In this document: positions 33,998-42,031 of the stretch, one piece after another
Position numbering within the stretch: position 1 is the first letter of the stretch
How the letters are laid out: each line of letters opens with the position of its first letter
Source of the DNA: Geobacteraceae bacterium
Lineage (GTDB): Bacteria; Desulfobacterota; Desulfuromonadia; Geobacterales; DSM-12255
Reading direction: 5' to 3'
DNA: 58,443 bases
Assembly: GCA_013377075.1 (NCBI GenBank)
Contig: JACABD010000005.1
Span: 1-58,443, forward strand
Notes under the pieces: model-generated
Told to the model about the DNA's origin: nothing
The model's input: only the letters and a program-made list of their open reading frames with translations
Databases searched by the model: none
Position numbers and translations under genes: made by a program

Positions 33998-35892
33998 TGA
34001 AATCTGACCGTCAGCTCACACTAGCACTTATCTCCATACACCCATCGAAATCGCCACAGTCGGTTCCACTGGCTGCGGCCTTTCTTTCTGCGGCAATCAA
34101 GAAATCCTCTGAACTTTCCGGATCAGTCCAAGTGCAGCTTATGGATCTCTTTGCAGACCAGACGGCGCGGGAGTGCGCAGATACCATAAAGAGTGCGGCA
34201 CCGGACATGGTCGGATTTTCCGTCTACACCTGGAACAGGCGTCTCTCTGCATCAACTGCCACTCTGCTGAAAAATGAGCTGCCTGGGACGACACTATTTT
34301 GCGGCGGTCCGGAAGCGACTGCTGATCAGTCAGGCCTGCTCCATGAAGCACCGTGGGACTTTCTTGTGCATGGCGAGGGTGAAGGTACGCTGGTTGAGGC
34401 CCTGAAAGCCAGACTGCACGGGGGCCCACAGGGGGCGATTCCCGGTCTGGCAACCCTTGAAAACAAGAAACTGATTTCATCTCCGCCAGGAAATCAGCTC
34501 GATCTGGCAACAGTCCCCTCGCCGCTCCTTTCAGGAGAGATCGACCCGGCCGGATATTCCGGTATGCTCTGGCAGATCTCCCGCGGCTGCAGCTTTGGCT
34601 GTGAATTCTGCTTTGACGGCGGCGGCAGCCGTAAGGTACGGCGTTTCCCACTGGAGCGGATAGAGTCTGAACTTCGTTGGTTTGTAAAAAACGGTGTCTC
34701 CCAGGTATTTGTCCTCGACTCCACATTCAACAGCGACCGGGAGCGTGCTGTCAGCATCCTCAGGCTGATAAAGAAAATCGCCCCCCAGATCCATTTCCAC
34801 TTTGAAGTGCGGAGCGAGTTCCTTGACAAAAGTCAGGCTAAGCTTTTTGCATCAATCACCTGCTCATTGCAGATCGGCCTGCAGAGCGCCGATCCGGTTG
34901 TGCTGAAAAATTCCGGCAGAAACTTTAGCGCAACAGATTTCAGTTCGAAGATCGCCCTGTTGAACGAAACAGGGGCAGTATTCGGCTTTGACCTGATCTA
35001 CGGACTCCCCGGCGACACCCTGTCCGGGTTCAGAAAGAGTCTCGACTTTGCCCTGAATCTCTACCCGAATCACCTCGACATATTCCCGCTGGCAGTTCTC
35101 CCTGGCACAAGGGTGGCAGAGCGAAGCCGGGAACTGGCCCTTGAGCACCTTGAGGCGCCACCATACACGTTGATAGCCTCACCATCCTTTGGCAAAAAGG
35201 ATATGGCCGCCGCTGCCAGGCTTGCCGCTGCCTGCGATATCTTTTACAGCCGCGGGAAAGCAGTGTCGTGGTTCATGAGCCTTCTGCATCTTCTGAAGAT
35301 GAAACCGAGCGAGCTTCTTGAACGTTTTTACGATTACGCCCTGAAGGCCGGAGTTTCGCTGGAATCTGCTACAGAGCTTGATGACGAGCGGATCTACACC
35401 CTCCAGTCCGGGTTCGTAACCGGGATATTGAAGGAGAGGAAACTCGGGAAATTTCTGCCTGCTGCCCTCGACATGATCACTTTCAACTACCACTATGCAG
35501 CCGCTCTGATGGCGGCTCCACCTTTACTCCCTACAGAAAAGGGGCTAGCCGGGGTTAACCTTTGCGGATTACCATTGACACTCGCCTCTTCAGCCCGCCT
35601 TGCAACATTCAGCTATGAAATCCTTGAGCTGCTTGATTCCGGGGTTGCTGATCTGCGCGAAATATCCTCCATATTCTCTCCGACCGGCTCATATGCCGTC
35701 ATCTATCCAAAAAACGGAGAAGTCCTCACAGAGTCCCTGAATGAGGCGTTCTACAGACTCCTTGAAAAACTCGACGGCACTACCAGAGCAGGTGAAATTG
35801 CCCGAAAGTTTGGAATTCCCAAAACTGAGACAGAATCATTTCTCAGGATTGCGGCCCTTGAAGGGATAGTCTCATTGACAGGCAAAGCCTGA
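33997..35892 (+). CDS. B12-binding-type radical SAM protein
   Basis: A 631-residue protein. Residues about 1-150 resemble the Rossmann-like cobalamin-binding domain (VPLAAAFLSAAIKKS, DMVGFSVYTWNRRLSAS) but have no DxHxxG, so cobalamin would bind without histidine ligation or not at all. Residues about 185-420 form the radical SAM barrel with CSFGCEFC (C198, C202, C205; CxxxCxxC) binding a [4Fe-4S] cluster. The C-terminal roughly 200 residues resemble the DUF4080-type extension of this class. Such enzymes methylate or rearrange unactivated carbons; the substrate is unknown. The start ATG overlaps the upstream stop (TGATG), giving tight coupling to the MXAN_5187-like gene. Confidence 0.85.
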   Translation: MKSDRQLTLALISIHPSKSPQSVPLAAAFLSAAIKKSSELSGSVQVQLMDLFADQTARECADTIKSAAPDMVGFSVYTWNRRLSASTATLLKNELPGTTLFCGGPEATADQSGLLHEAPWDFLVHGEGEGTLVEALKARLHGGPQGAIPGLATLENKKLISSPPGNQLDLATVPSPLLSGEIDPAGYSGMLWQISRGCSFGCEFCFDGGGSRKVRRFPLERIESELRWFVKNGVSQVFVLDSTFNSDRERAVSILRLIKKIAPQIHFHFEVRSEFLDKSQAKLFASITCSLQIGLQSADPVVLKNSGRNFSATDFSSKIALLNETGAVFGFDLIYGLPGDTLSGFRKSLDFALNLYPNHLDIFPLAVLPGTRVAERSRELALEHLEAPPYTLIASPSFGKKDMAAAARLAAACDIFYSRGKAVSWFMSLLHLLKMKPSELLERFYDYALKAGVSLESATELDDERIYTLQSGFVTGILKERKLGKFLPAALDMITFNYHYAAALMAAPPLLPTEKGLAGVNLCGLPLTLASSARLATFSYEILELLDSGVADLREISSIFSPTGSYAVIYPKNGEVLTESLNEAFYRLLEKLDGTTRAGEIARKFGIPKTETESFLRIAALEGIVSLTGKA

Positions 35893-35937
35893 AATTGTAA
35901 GGTAAACGCCTCCCGCAAAGGGGCTTTGAGGGGTTGA

Positions 35938-37557
35938 ATGCAACGTTTTTACAGACACTTTGTATCACTTACCATCTGCACACTTCTGCTCTTTTCCATC
36001 TCCCCGGCAGCAAGGTGTGAAGATGCAGGAGCATCATCAATTAACATCAAGCAGGTGGCCGATGGACTGGTCCTCATTGTCAACAGCAGCCAGAAGAGCC
36101 TTGATGACGTAAAATTCGACTGCAGCCAGGGTAGTAACGAAATCGTTGTCGAACTCCCCGCCGCCAATGAGCCGTCAATTCTAGATCCGCTGAAGAAAAA
36201 CCCCAATGTGGCAATGAACGGACTTTCATCAACAATGCTCTCCAGAGAGATAATGCAGGCCAGAATTACCCCGAAACTGAAGCTGAACTGCTCCGGCCTG
36301 AAGATGGTGAGCAGATTCCAGAGATACGTCACCTATCTTTATCCGGCCGGAAGGGATCTGAAGCTTGTCTCTGCCGAGATCAAAGGCTTTGACTTTGATG
36401 AGAACAGGCCACGATCCCAGGTAAACGGCTCCCTCAATCTGAAATTCAATGAACCTCTCGGCTCTGTCGACATTACGGATGCAGTAAGTTCGGCTGATAA
36501 CAGGTTATCAATCAATCTGAATCCAAAGGATTTTGTCCGCCTTGAAGCTATTTCCAGCACCTCATATCCAAACGAGTTGACCCTGAAGATCTCCAGACCG
36601 GATCCTTTTGAGCCTTATCTTCTCACCTTTGAGAGCCTGAAAAGTGCCGTTATCAGCAAGGTGAAGGCCAAAACCGTAAGATCAGCGGAAAGCAATGAAC
36701 TGCGCATTGACCTGACCCTGACGCTCGCGCTCTACGAAACCGGCAAAAAACTCTATCAGGACGGAGATACCCGCAAGGCACTTCTCTACATGGATGCAGC
36801 CAAGAGCGACCCGGCCACTGCCCTCGTATCACGGATGTCGGTCGGGACAATTCTCTGGAATGACGACAACTACAAGGATGCGGCAAAGAGTTTTAAAGAG
36901 CTGGTAGAGATGGATCGGGGGTGGGAATTCCCTGAAGCCAGGTTCTATCTGGCAAAAACATCGTACATGGCAAACAACCGCCTCAGCTTTGAACAGACAA
37001 ACATGCTGAAAGAGTTTTTACGGCGCTGCGACAGGATGAAATACGGGACCTGTAGCGATGCAAAGGAACTGTCAGACCAGGTGAATGAACCGGCGCTGAA
37101 ACTGAACCTTGCCTCAAAGCCTGAGCTGAAAAAGCTGGCAGCAAAACTCGCAGATCCGCGTATAAACCAGAGCGAGGTACAGAAAAACATCTTTCACTAC
37201 TGGGCGACCTGGTGCCCGCTCTGTCTGGAAGAGATGCCTAAAATCATGAAATACGCCATGGCCCATCCGAATGTGTCGATCTACATTGTTGCCAAAAACG
37301 ACACCCCGAAGGCGATAATGGCCACCCTGTTAAAGGCCGGGGCAATCAGAAGGAATAACATTTTCTATTATATCGACACAAAGGACGATATTATGCTGCG
37401 CCAGACTGTGCCGCTGATCCTGGCGAACAAGGAGCCTGTGACGCCGCTCCCCATCTCGGTCTTCATGCAGCGGGAGGTCCCGTTCTACATTACGGACCGG
37501 CTTGACTGGAACGAGGCGCAGCTCTCGCAGATCTGGAAGTTGAAGTATAATGAATGA
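35938..37557 (+). CDS. exported TPR/thioredoxin-fold protein
   Basis: A 539-residue periplasmic protein with a signal peptide (LTICTLLLFSISPAARCED). Residues about 30-260 are beta-rich and resemble AMIN-like secretin/peptidoglycan-binding repeats (KFDCSQGSNEIVVELP, SLNLKFNEPLGSV). Residues about 265-365 look like tetratricopeptide repeats (LYETGKKLYQDGDTRKALLYM). Residues about 415-535 are a thioredoxin fold with the redox motif WATWCPLC (C426, C429). TlpA/ResA-like proteins use such CxxC sites to reduce periplasmic disulfides. The combination is unusual and its partner is unknown. GAGGGG lies 4 nt before the ATG. A DsbD-alpha-like gene lies downstream in the same direction. Confidence 0.75.
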   Translation: MQRFYRHFVSLTICTLLLFSISPAARCEDAGASSINIKQVADGLVLIVNSSQKSLDDVKFDCSQGSNEIVVELPAANEPSILDPLKKNPNVAMNGLSSTMLSREIMQARITPKLKLNCSGLKMVSRFQRYVTYLYPAGRDLKLVSAEIKGFDFDENRPRSQVNGSLNLKFNEPLGSVDITDAVSSADNRLSINLNPKDFVRLEAISSTSYPNELTLKISRPDPFEPYLLTFESLKSAVISKVKAKTVRSAESNELRIDLTLTLALYETGKKLYQDGDTRKALLYMDAAKSDPATALVSRMSVGTILWNDDNYKDAAKSFKELVEMDRGWEFPEARFYLAKTSYMANNRLSFEQTNMLKEFLRRCDRMKYGTCSDAKELSDQVNEPALKLNLASKPELKKLAAKLADPRINQSEVQKNIFHYWATWCPLCLEEMPKIMKYAMAHPNVSIYIVAKNDTPKAIMATLLKAGAIRRNNIFYYIDTKDDIMLRQTVPLILANKEPVTPLPISVFMQREVPFYITDRLDWNEAQLSQIWKLKYNE

Positions 37558-37566
37558 TTCATCGTT

Positions 37567-37740
37567 GGCAGATGGCAGCTGCCGGAGTGAGTGCTCAGGC
37601 TCTATTTCGTCGTAACTCTTGGTGAAATGGAGCGTAAAGCAGATCCTGTCTGAGCGAAGCGAGTTGATCTGCTGTAGCGCAATGAGCCTAGAGTTACAGA
37701 AATTGAGCCGTCACACGAACGAAGGTAGCTGCCAGCTGCC
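37567..37740. repeat. long palindromic MITE-like element
   Basis: A stretch of about 174 bp that is nearly self-complementary from end to end. The outer arms 37567-37583 and 37724-37740 match as inverted repeats at 15 of 17 positions. Inside them GGCTC (37598) pairs with GAGCC (37705), ATTTC (37604) with GAAAT (37699) and GTAACTCT (37612-37619) with AGAGTTAC (37690-37697). The core AGCAGATC (37638-37645) pairs with GATCTGCT (37666-37673) around a 20-nt loop containing GAGCGAAGCGAG. No open reading frame of its own is supported, and no clear target-site duplication flanks it. It looks like a non-autonomous mobile repeat or extragenic palindrome that would fold into one long RNA hairpin. Confidence 0.8.
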
Positions 37741-37786
37741 GGTTTCAAACAGATATTCAAAACCAATAGGCATTCGGAGGAGCACC

Positions 37787-38779
37787 ATGAAAAGCGGTAA
37801 ACTGGTAATTTGTCTGTCAATATTTTCCCTGTTTCTAAGCGTCAGCAGCTTTGGGGCAACCTATGACGTTATTGCCCCGAAAGCGCAGAAAGCTGCCGAG
37901 AAGAAGCCGACTGCCGAAGCCCAGGCTGTTACTGCAAAACCGGCACAGACCTTCCAGCCAGATGCCGTATCAGCCAATCCATGCCCCAATGAAACCGGCT
38001 GGCTCCTCTCCACCGTCCCCATGACCACCCCGGAAAGCAATGATCAGAAATTCTCCAAAAACCCGGGAAGCGCCTTTCTCCCTGAAGATATGCAGAAAGA
38101 GCTGGTGAATATTGCCGCCAAGGAAAACATCTCAATGAAGGAGCTCTGCGGCAAGCTGAGCACGTACAAAACCAGACTGGAGGAGTATTCAGGCGACCCA
38201 CAGGAGTACAACCGGCAGCGGATGCTGGTACTTGATGAGATGCTCGACTGCAGAAAAAGCTGCGGCAAGATCCTCAACAAATTTGCAGCGCTTTACACAG
38301 AAAGCTCCAGAGTCTATTTCAGCGGCATAGTCAGGTTCAACGCCGGCTCTGCCAGGGTTGTCAGCAGCTTCAAGGGGGACAAGAGCCACGGCCCGATCCA
38401 GATCAACAATGAAGAGCAGCTGAAAGCAGCCCTTGTAAAGTGGCAGAAAGACCCGAGCCAACGGATCCAGCTTGACGCCAGGTCGTCAATCCCCGGCTCC
38501 GTAGAGATCAATGACCGCATCTCCAAGGTGAGAGCAGAAGCGGTTCAGGGGTGGCTGGTTGCGAAAGGGGTTCCGGCAGGGCAGATCAACATCAAGTGGC
38601 TCGGCAAATACGGCCCGTTGATCAACAAATCTGTAGCAGCGGCATATAACATCGAAGCTGTTTTCAACGAGTACAAAAATATCGGCGCAAAGCAGTCCAC
38701 AAGCCTCATCGGCTCACAGGGGATTGAGTCGTTTTTCGACGGTCTCAACCAGAGCGTCTGTATCTTCGTACTCCCTTAG
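37787..38779 (+). CDS. secreted OmpA-like domain protein
   Basis: A 330-residue exported protein with a signal peptide (KLVICLSIFSLFLSVSSFGA). After a proline/alanine-rich linker and a helical middle region with paired cysteines (LDCRKSCGKI), the C-terminal half resembles an OmpA peptidoglycan-binding domain: VRFNAGSARV, then NDRISKVRAEAVQGWLVAKG and VPAGQINIKWLG. The canonical GHTD loop is replaced by DARSS, so peptidoglycan binding is uncertain. The ATG at 37787 has GGAGGAG upstream. An apparent upstream extension runs into the palindromic element and is not part of the protein. The DsbD-alpha-like gene follows after 21 nt. Confidence 0.65.
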   Translation: MKSGKLVICLSIFSLFLSVSSFGATYDVIAPKAQKAAEKKPTAEAQAVTAKPAQTFQPDAVSANPCPNETGWLLSTVPMTTPESNDQKFSKNPGSAFLPEDMQKELVNIAAKENISMKELCGKLSTYKTRLEEYSGDPQEYNRQRMLVLDEMLDCRKSCGKILNKFAALYTESSRVYFSGIVRFNAGSARVVSSFKGDKSHGPIQINNEEQLKAALVKWQKDPSQRIQLDARSSIPGSVEINDRISKVRAEAVQGWLVAKGVPAGQINIKWLGKYGPLINKSVAAAYNIEAVFNEYKNIGAKQSTSLIGSQGIESFFDGLNQSVCIFVLP

Positions 38780-38800
38780 GTTGACCATGGAGGCAATGTA

Positions 38801-39274
38801 ATGACTAAATGTATAACTATCGCTACTGCCGTGCTGTTCCTGGCTTCACAGGTGTTTGCCGCCGATGCTCCCTACAGCTTCGAGGATCAGCATATCCGTA
38901 TCGAAGGGGAGGTAAAATCTGCTGCCGGGAAGAAGAGCGCAACCCTTGAGCTGAAGATGACGCCGAAAGAGGGGTGGAAGCTCCTCGCTGACAACTCCTC
39001 CGGCACAAAGCCGCTCCGCCTGACCGTCGGCGGAGCCAGGTGCATCAAGGCATCGGGGGTGGCAAGCTTCTCAAAGCCGGACATTTCGGGCTACGACGAG
39101 AGCGGCGCCTACTCCGAGTACTACACGAAAACCGCCACTGCAAAGCAGGAGTTCACCAGACAGGGATGCGGGAAAAACGACAGCGAACCGGTCGCCAAAC
39201 TGACCTACCTCCTCTGCCAGGAGAGCAGATGCGTCGGGCCGTTTTCACGGGAGCTGAAGGCGAAGGGGAAGTAG
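38801..39274 (+). CDS. secreted DsbD-alpha (N-terminal DsbD)-like protein
   Basis: A 157-residue exported protein with a short signal peptide (CITIATAVLFLASQVFAAD). The mature beta-rich sequence (IRIEGEVKSAAGKKSATLELKMTP, EGWKLLADN) ends in the cysteine pair of LLCQESRCVGPF (C139, C144). That is the same position and context as the active-site cysteines of the periplasmic DsbD alpha domain. DsbD alpha normally passes electrons from the membrane DsbD core to DsbC or DsbG. Here it is a free protein without the membrane core, so it may exchange disulfides with the thioredoxin-fold protein encoded upstream. Two further cysteines (ARC, QGCG) are present. Confidence 0.65.
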   Translation: MTKCITIATAVLFLASQVFAADAPYSFEDQHIRIEGEVKSAAGKKSATLELKMTPKEGWKLLADNSSGTKPLRLTVGGARCIKASGVASFSKPDISGYDESGAYSEYYTKTATAKQEFTRQGCGKNDSEPVAKLTYLLCQESRCVGPFSRELKAKGK

Positions 39275-39349
39275 GATGACCAAGTGGAGTTACTGGCATT
39301 ACGTAGAAAAGAATTGTATGTAAGTGATGTAAGCGGTATTAATCAAATA

Positions 39350-39385
39350 AAAGGGGTAGCGGCTGTTTAAAGCCGTTACCCCTTT
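39350..39385. terminator. bidirectional terminator between the redox cluster and aroC
   Basis: AAAGGGGTAGCGGCT (39350-39364) pairs with AGCCGTTACCCCTTT (39371-39385), with one G-T pair, around a 6-nt loop. A/T-rich tails lie on both sides: TTTATTTGATT on the minus strand and a weaker ATGTTT on the plus strand. Confidence 0.88.
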
Positions 39386-39410
39386 ATGTTTGCAGGCTAA
39401 CAGTTGAAAC

Positions 39411-40466
39411 TCAACTGAGCATGGCAGCCTGACGCTTGAAATGGTCTTCAAGAACGAGGCAGGCCATGGCCTCGATGACCGGAACGATCCGTGGACAGAT
39501 ACAGGTATCATGGCGCCCTTCGGTGATGATATCCACCTCTTCCCCCTTGAGGTTAACGGTTTTCTGGGGGGTTGCGATACTGGAGGTCGGCTTGACCACC
39601 ACCCGGAAGATTATCTCCGCTCCGGTGCTGATGCCGCCAATGATGCCGCCGGCGTGGTTGGTTTTGAAGCCGTTTTTATCCATGGCATCGTTGTGCTCGG
39701 AACCGGTCATGTCTGCGGCCGCAAAGCCTGTTCCGAACTCGATCCCCTTGACTGCGCCGATGGAGAGCATTGCATGGGCTATTTCGGCGTCAAGTTTGTC
39801 AAATGCCGGCTCACCCAGCCCCGCAGGTATACCGGTAATCCGGCATTCGATGATGCCGCCGGCGCTGTCGTTCTGATCCTTGATAGCCTTGATCTTTACC
39901 ATCATCAGCTTGGCAGCCTCAGCGTCGCAGGCACGCAGCAGATTGTTTTCGATTACGGCAGGGTCGTATGTCCGGCATTCGATGCCGGCGACTCTTTTGG
40001 AGTAGGCGATGATCTTCACCCCCCTGTTTTCGAGGAGTTTGCGGGCTACGGCACCGGCTGCGACCCTGGCGGCGGTTTCACGGCCCGATGCCCGGCCACT
40101 GCCACGGTGATCGCGGATGCCGTATTTTTTCAGGTATGCAAAGTCAGCGTGACCGGGTCTGAATTTGTCCCTGATGTCGTCGTAGGCAGCCGGATTATGG
40201 TCGGAGTTGTAGAGCACCAGCGACAGCGGCGTGCCAGTGGTCTTCCCCTCAAAAATACCGGAGAGGATATGCACCTCGTCGGTCTCTGTCCTCGGGGTGG
40301 TGATGAATGACTGCCCCGGTCTGCGGCGGTCGAGTTGCACCTGTATATCGGCTTCACTCAGCTCAAGGCCGGGAGTAACGCCGTCAACGATGACCCCAAC
40401 CCCTTTGCCATGGGACTCGCCAAAAGTAGTGATCCGGAAAATTTCGCCGAAACTGTTGCCTGCCAT
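39411..40466 (-). CDS. aroC: chorismate synthase
   Basis: A 351-residue FMN-dependent enzyme making chorismate from EPSP in the shikimate pathway. Signatures include GNSFGEIFRITTFGESHG at the N-terminus, RRRPGQS, the central RDHRGSGRASGRETAARVA and the C-terminal GRHDTCICPRIVPVIEAM. Length is normal. The ATG has AAAGGGG upstream. It is the last gene of a minus-strand run and is flanked by a bidirectional terminator. A shikimate-kinase-like gene at the window start and the PabB-PabC fusion belong to the same branch of metabolism, but they are not adjacent. Confidence 0.97.
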   Translation of the reverse strand: MAGNSFGEIFRITTFGESHGKGVGVIVDGVTPGLELSEADIQVQLDRRRPGQSFITTPRTETDEVHILSGIFEGKTTGTPLSLVLYNSDHNPAAYDDIRDKFRPGHADFAYLKKYGIRDHRGSGRASGRETAARVAAGAVARKLLENRGVKIIAYSKRVAGIECRTYDPAVIENNLLRACDAEAAKLMMVKIKAIKDQNDSAGGIIECRITGIPAGLGEPAFDKLDAEIAHAMLSIGAVKGIEFGTGFAAADMTGSEHNDAMDKNGFKTNHAGGIIGGISTGAEIIFRVVVKPTSSIATPQKTVNLKGEEVDIITEGRHDTCICPRIVPVIEAMACLVLEDHFKRQAAMLS

Positions 40467-40514
40467 AATAAATCCCCTTTCAATAACTTAACTCTCTGCA
40501 CGAAAGCAGAAAAA

Positions 40515-42011
40515 CTACTGCGCCCCTCTCACCACTACCCGGCTACCCCTCTCACCACCGGTCTCAGGCATCGGCTCGACCTCAAGCAGCAGAAGCCTGC
40601 CGGTTCTGCTGTCATGGGAGAAATCTGCCAGATACCCCTGACTCTGGGTTGAACGCCACTTTTCCTGAAGCGCAGCACCATCCCACTTCAGCTTTACCAG
40701 AGCGTTTTTTGAATAGCTCCGCCTGTCACTCTCAAAATAGATACCGGTATTACGTGCGGCAATAACCTCACCCGCGGCTGTTACCTGAATCCGCTGGGGC
40801 AGATAGCTGTTGCACGGTTTTGGCGTCTGGGTCAGAGGATCAATCTTTTCTGCCTTGCATAGTTGCACTTCACTGCCGCCGAACTTTTCACGGCTCTTCC
40901 AAAGCTGTTTCTTATCCTTGGAGTAGACCAGCAGATAGCCGTCAGGATGGGTTACCACAAAGTGAGGTTTCCCCTTTGCATCAACAAATCTGCCGAAGTT
41001 GTAGAGATTGCCGAATAGCGGCAGCTGGATCGGATTTTTGACGCTGTACTCATCACCACCCTTTACAAGCTGATAAACCTCACCTACGAATTCGGTATTA
41101 GCATCAAGCCTCTGGGCATAGATCCTCTTCTCCTTACCGTCGAGAGCGATTCCTCTAAGGAGGTACGGGATATTGTCTTTTACTTTTCGTAAAGTTCTGT
41201 TTTCCAGCTGATAAACCTGGGAGGCAGGCAACCCGAGCTTCAGGATGCTGACATAGACTTCAACAGTCCCGTTACCCTCCAGATCAGCCACATCAACTCC
41301 GACAATCTTTTCATCGGCCTCGAACTGTGTCTCCGAGACAAACTGAAGGCTCTCACCTTTCAGATAAAAGTTCAGCGAGCGCTCCGTTGCGGCAAAGATC
41401 TCTACTCCATCAGCACCTCTGTCCAGACCAGAGGCGATGAAGCTGTACCTTTCGGCAAGGCGCTGGCTGGTCCATGGTTTTTCCGGCACTTTTTCCGCTT
41501 TTGGCGGTTGAAGCGCTTTGACGTCCTTACGTGACTCCTTCTTGACCGGCGCTACCGGAGCCTTTACATCTGCAACCAGCAAAGGTTTCTCAGCTTTGGC
41601 TTTAGCAGCAAGTTCCGGATGCCACTTGAGGATCGAATAGCGAAGGCGCTTTGCCATCTCGACGACTGATGGAATCAGCTCATTCTGGGTATCCCCCTGC
41701 ACAAAGACACGATCGACAAACTGGCCTGAAGCTGTCTTCACCAGGGCATCAAGACTGAATACGGTACCAAAGGCGATGTAACTCGGGTCTATGAGAATAT
41801 CTGCATCGGACGGTCTATCGGTCGCCTGAATCTCTTCGCTGTTCAGTCGGGACATCAAAAGAACCTGCATGGAACCTTTCAGCTCCTCCCTGTTTTCACC
41901 GGTCGAGACCGTAAACCGGTTAACAAAGGCCTTAACCACGGCGGCTTGACAGCTGTTTGCTCCCAAAAACGATGCACACAGCAGAACTGCGATTATAGCG
42001 GCCTTTTTCAT
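40515..42011 (-). CDS. exported beta-propeller-like protein, unknown function
   Basis: A 498-residue protein with signal peptide KKAAIIAVLLCASFLGANSCQA. An N-terminal domain (VKAFVNRFTVSTGENREELKGSMQVLL) resembles outer-membrane assembly or FlgT-like modules. A lysine/proline-rich linker (about 165-205) follows. The C-terminal roughly 290 residues contain repeated strands such as VGVDVADLEGNGTVEVYVS and RFVDAKGKPHFVVTHPDGYLL, reminiscent of FG-GAP/VCBS beta-propeller repeats. No catalytic residues are evident, and I do not recognise a characterised homologue. It lies 20 nt downstream of the lipoprotein gene at 42032-43069 and is probably cotranscribed. Confidence 0.6.
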   Translation of the reverse strand: MKKAAIIAVLLCASFLGANSCQAAVVKAFVNRFTVSTGENREELKGSMQVLLMSRLNSEEIQATDRPSDADILIDPSYIAFGTVFSLDALVKTASGQFVDRVFVQGDTQNELIPSVVEMAKRLRYSILKWHPELAAKAKAEKPLLVADVKAPVAPVKKESRKDVKALQPPKAEKVPEKPWTSQRLAERYSFIASGLDRGADGVEIFAATERSLNFYLKGESLQFVSETQFEADEKIVGVDVADLEGNGTVEVYVSILKLGLPASQVYQLENRTLRKVKDNIPYLLRGIALDGKEKRIYAQRLDANTEFVGEVYQLVKGGDEYSVKNPIQLPLFGNLYNFGRFVDAKGKPHFVVTHPDGYLLVYSKDKKQLWKSREKFGGSEVQLCKAEKIDPLTQTPKPCNSYLPQRIQVTAAGEVIAARNTGIYFESDRRSYSKNALVKLKWDGAALQEKWRSTQSQGYLADFSHDSRTGRLLLLEVEPMPETGGERGSRVVVRGAQ

Positions 42012-42031
42012 AAATATTCCTTATGCAGTTA

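Noticed and set aside
37619-37786. A 56-residue in-frame extension upstream of the OmpA-like gene
   Set aside because: It lies largely inside the palindromic element, has no ribosome binding site or homology pattern, and precedes a clear signal peptide start at 37787 with GGAGGAG.
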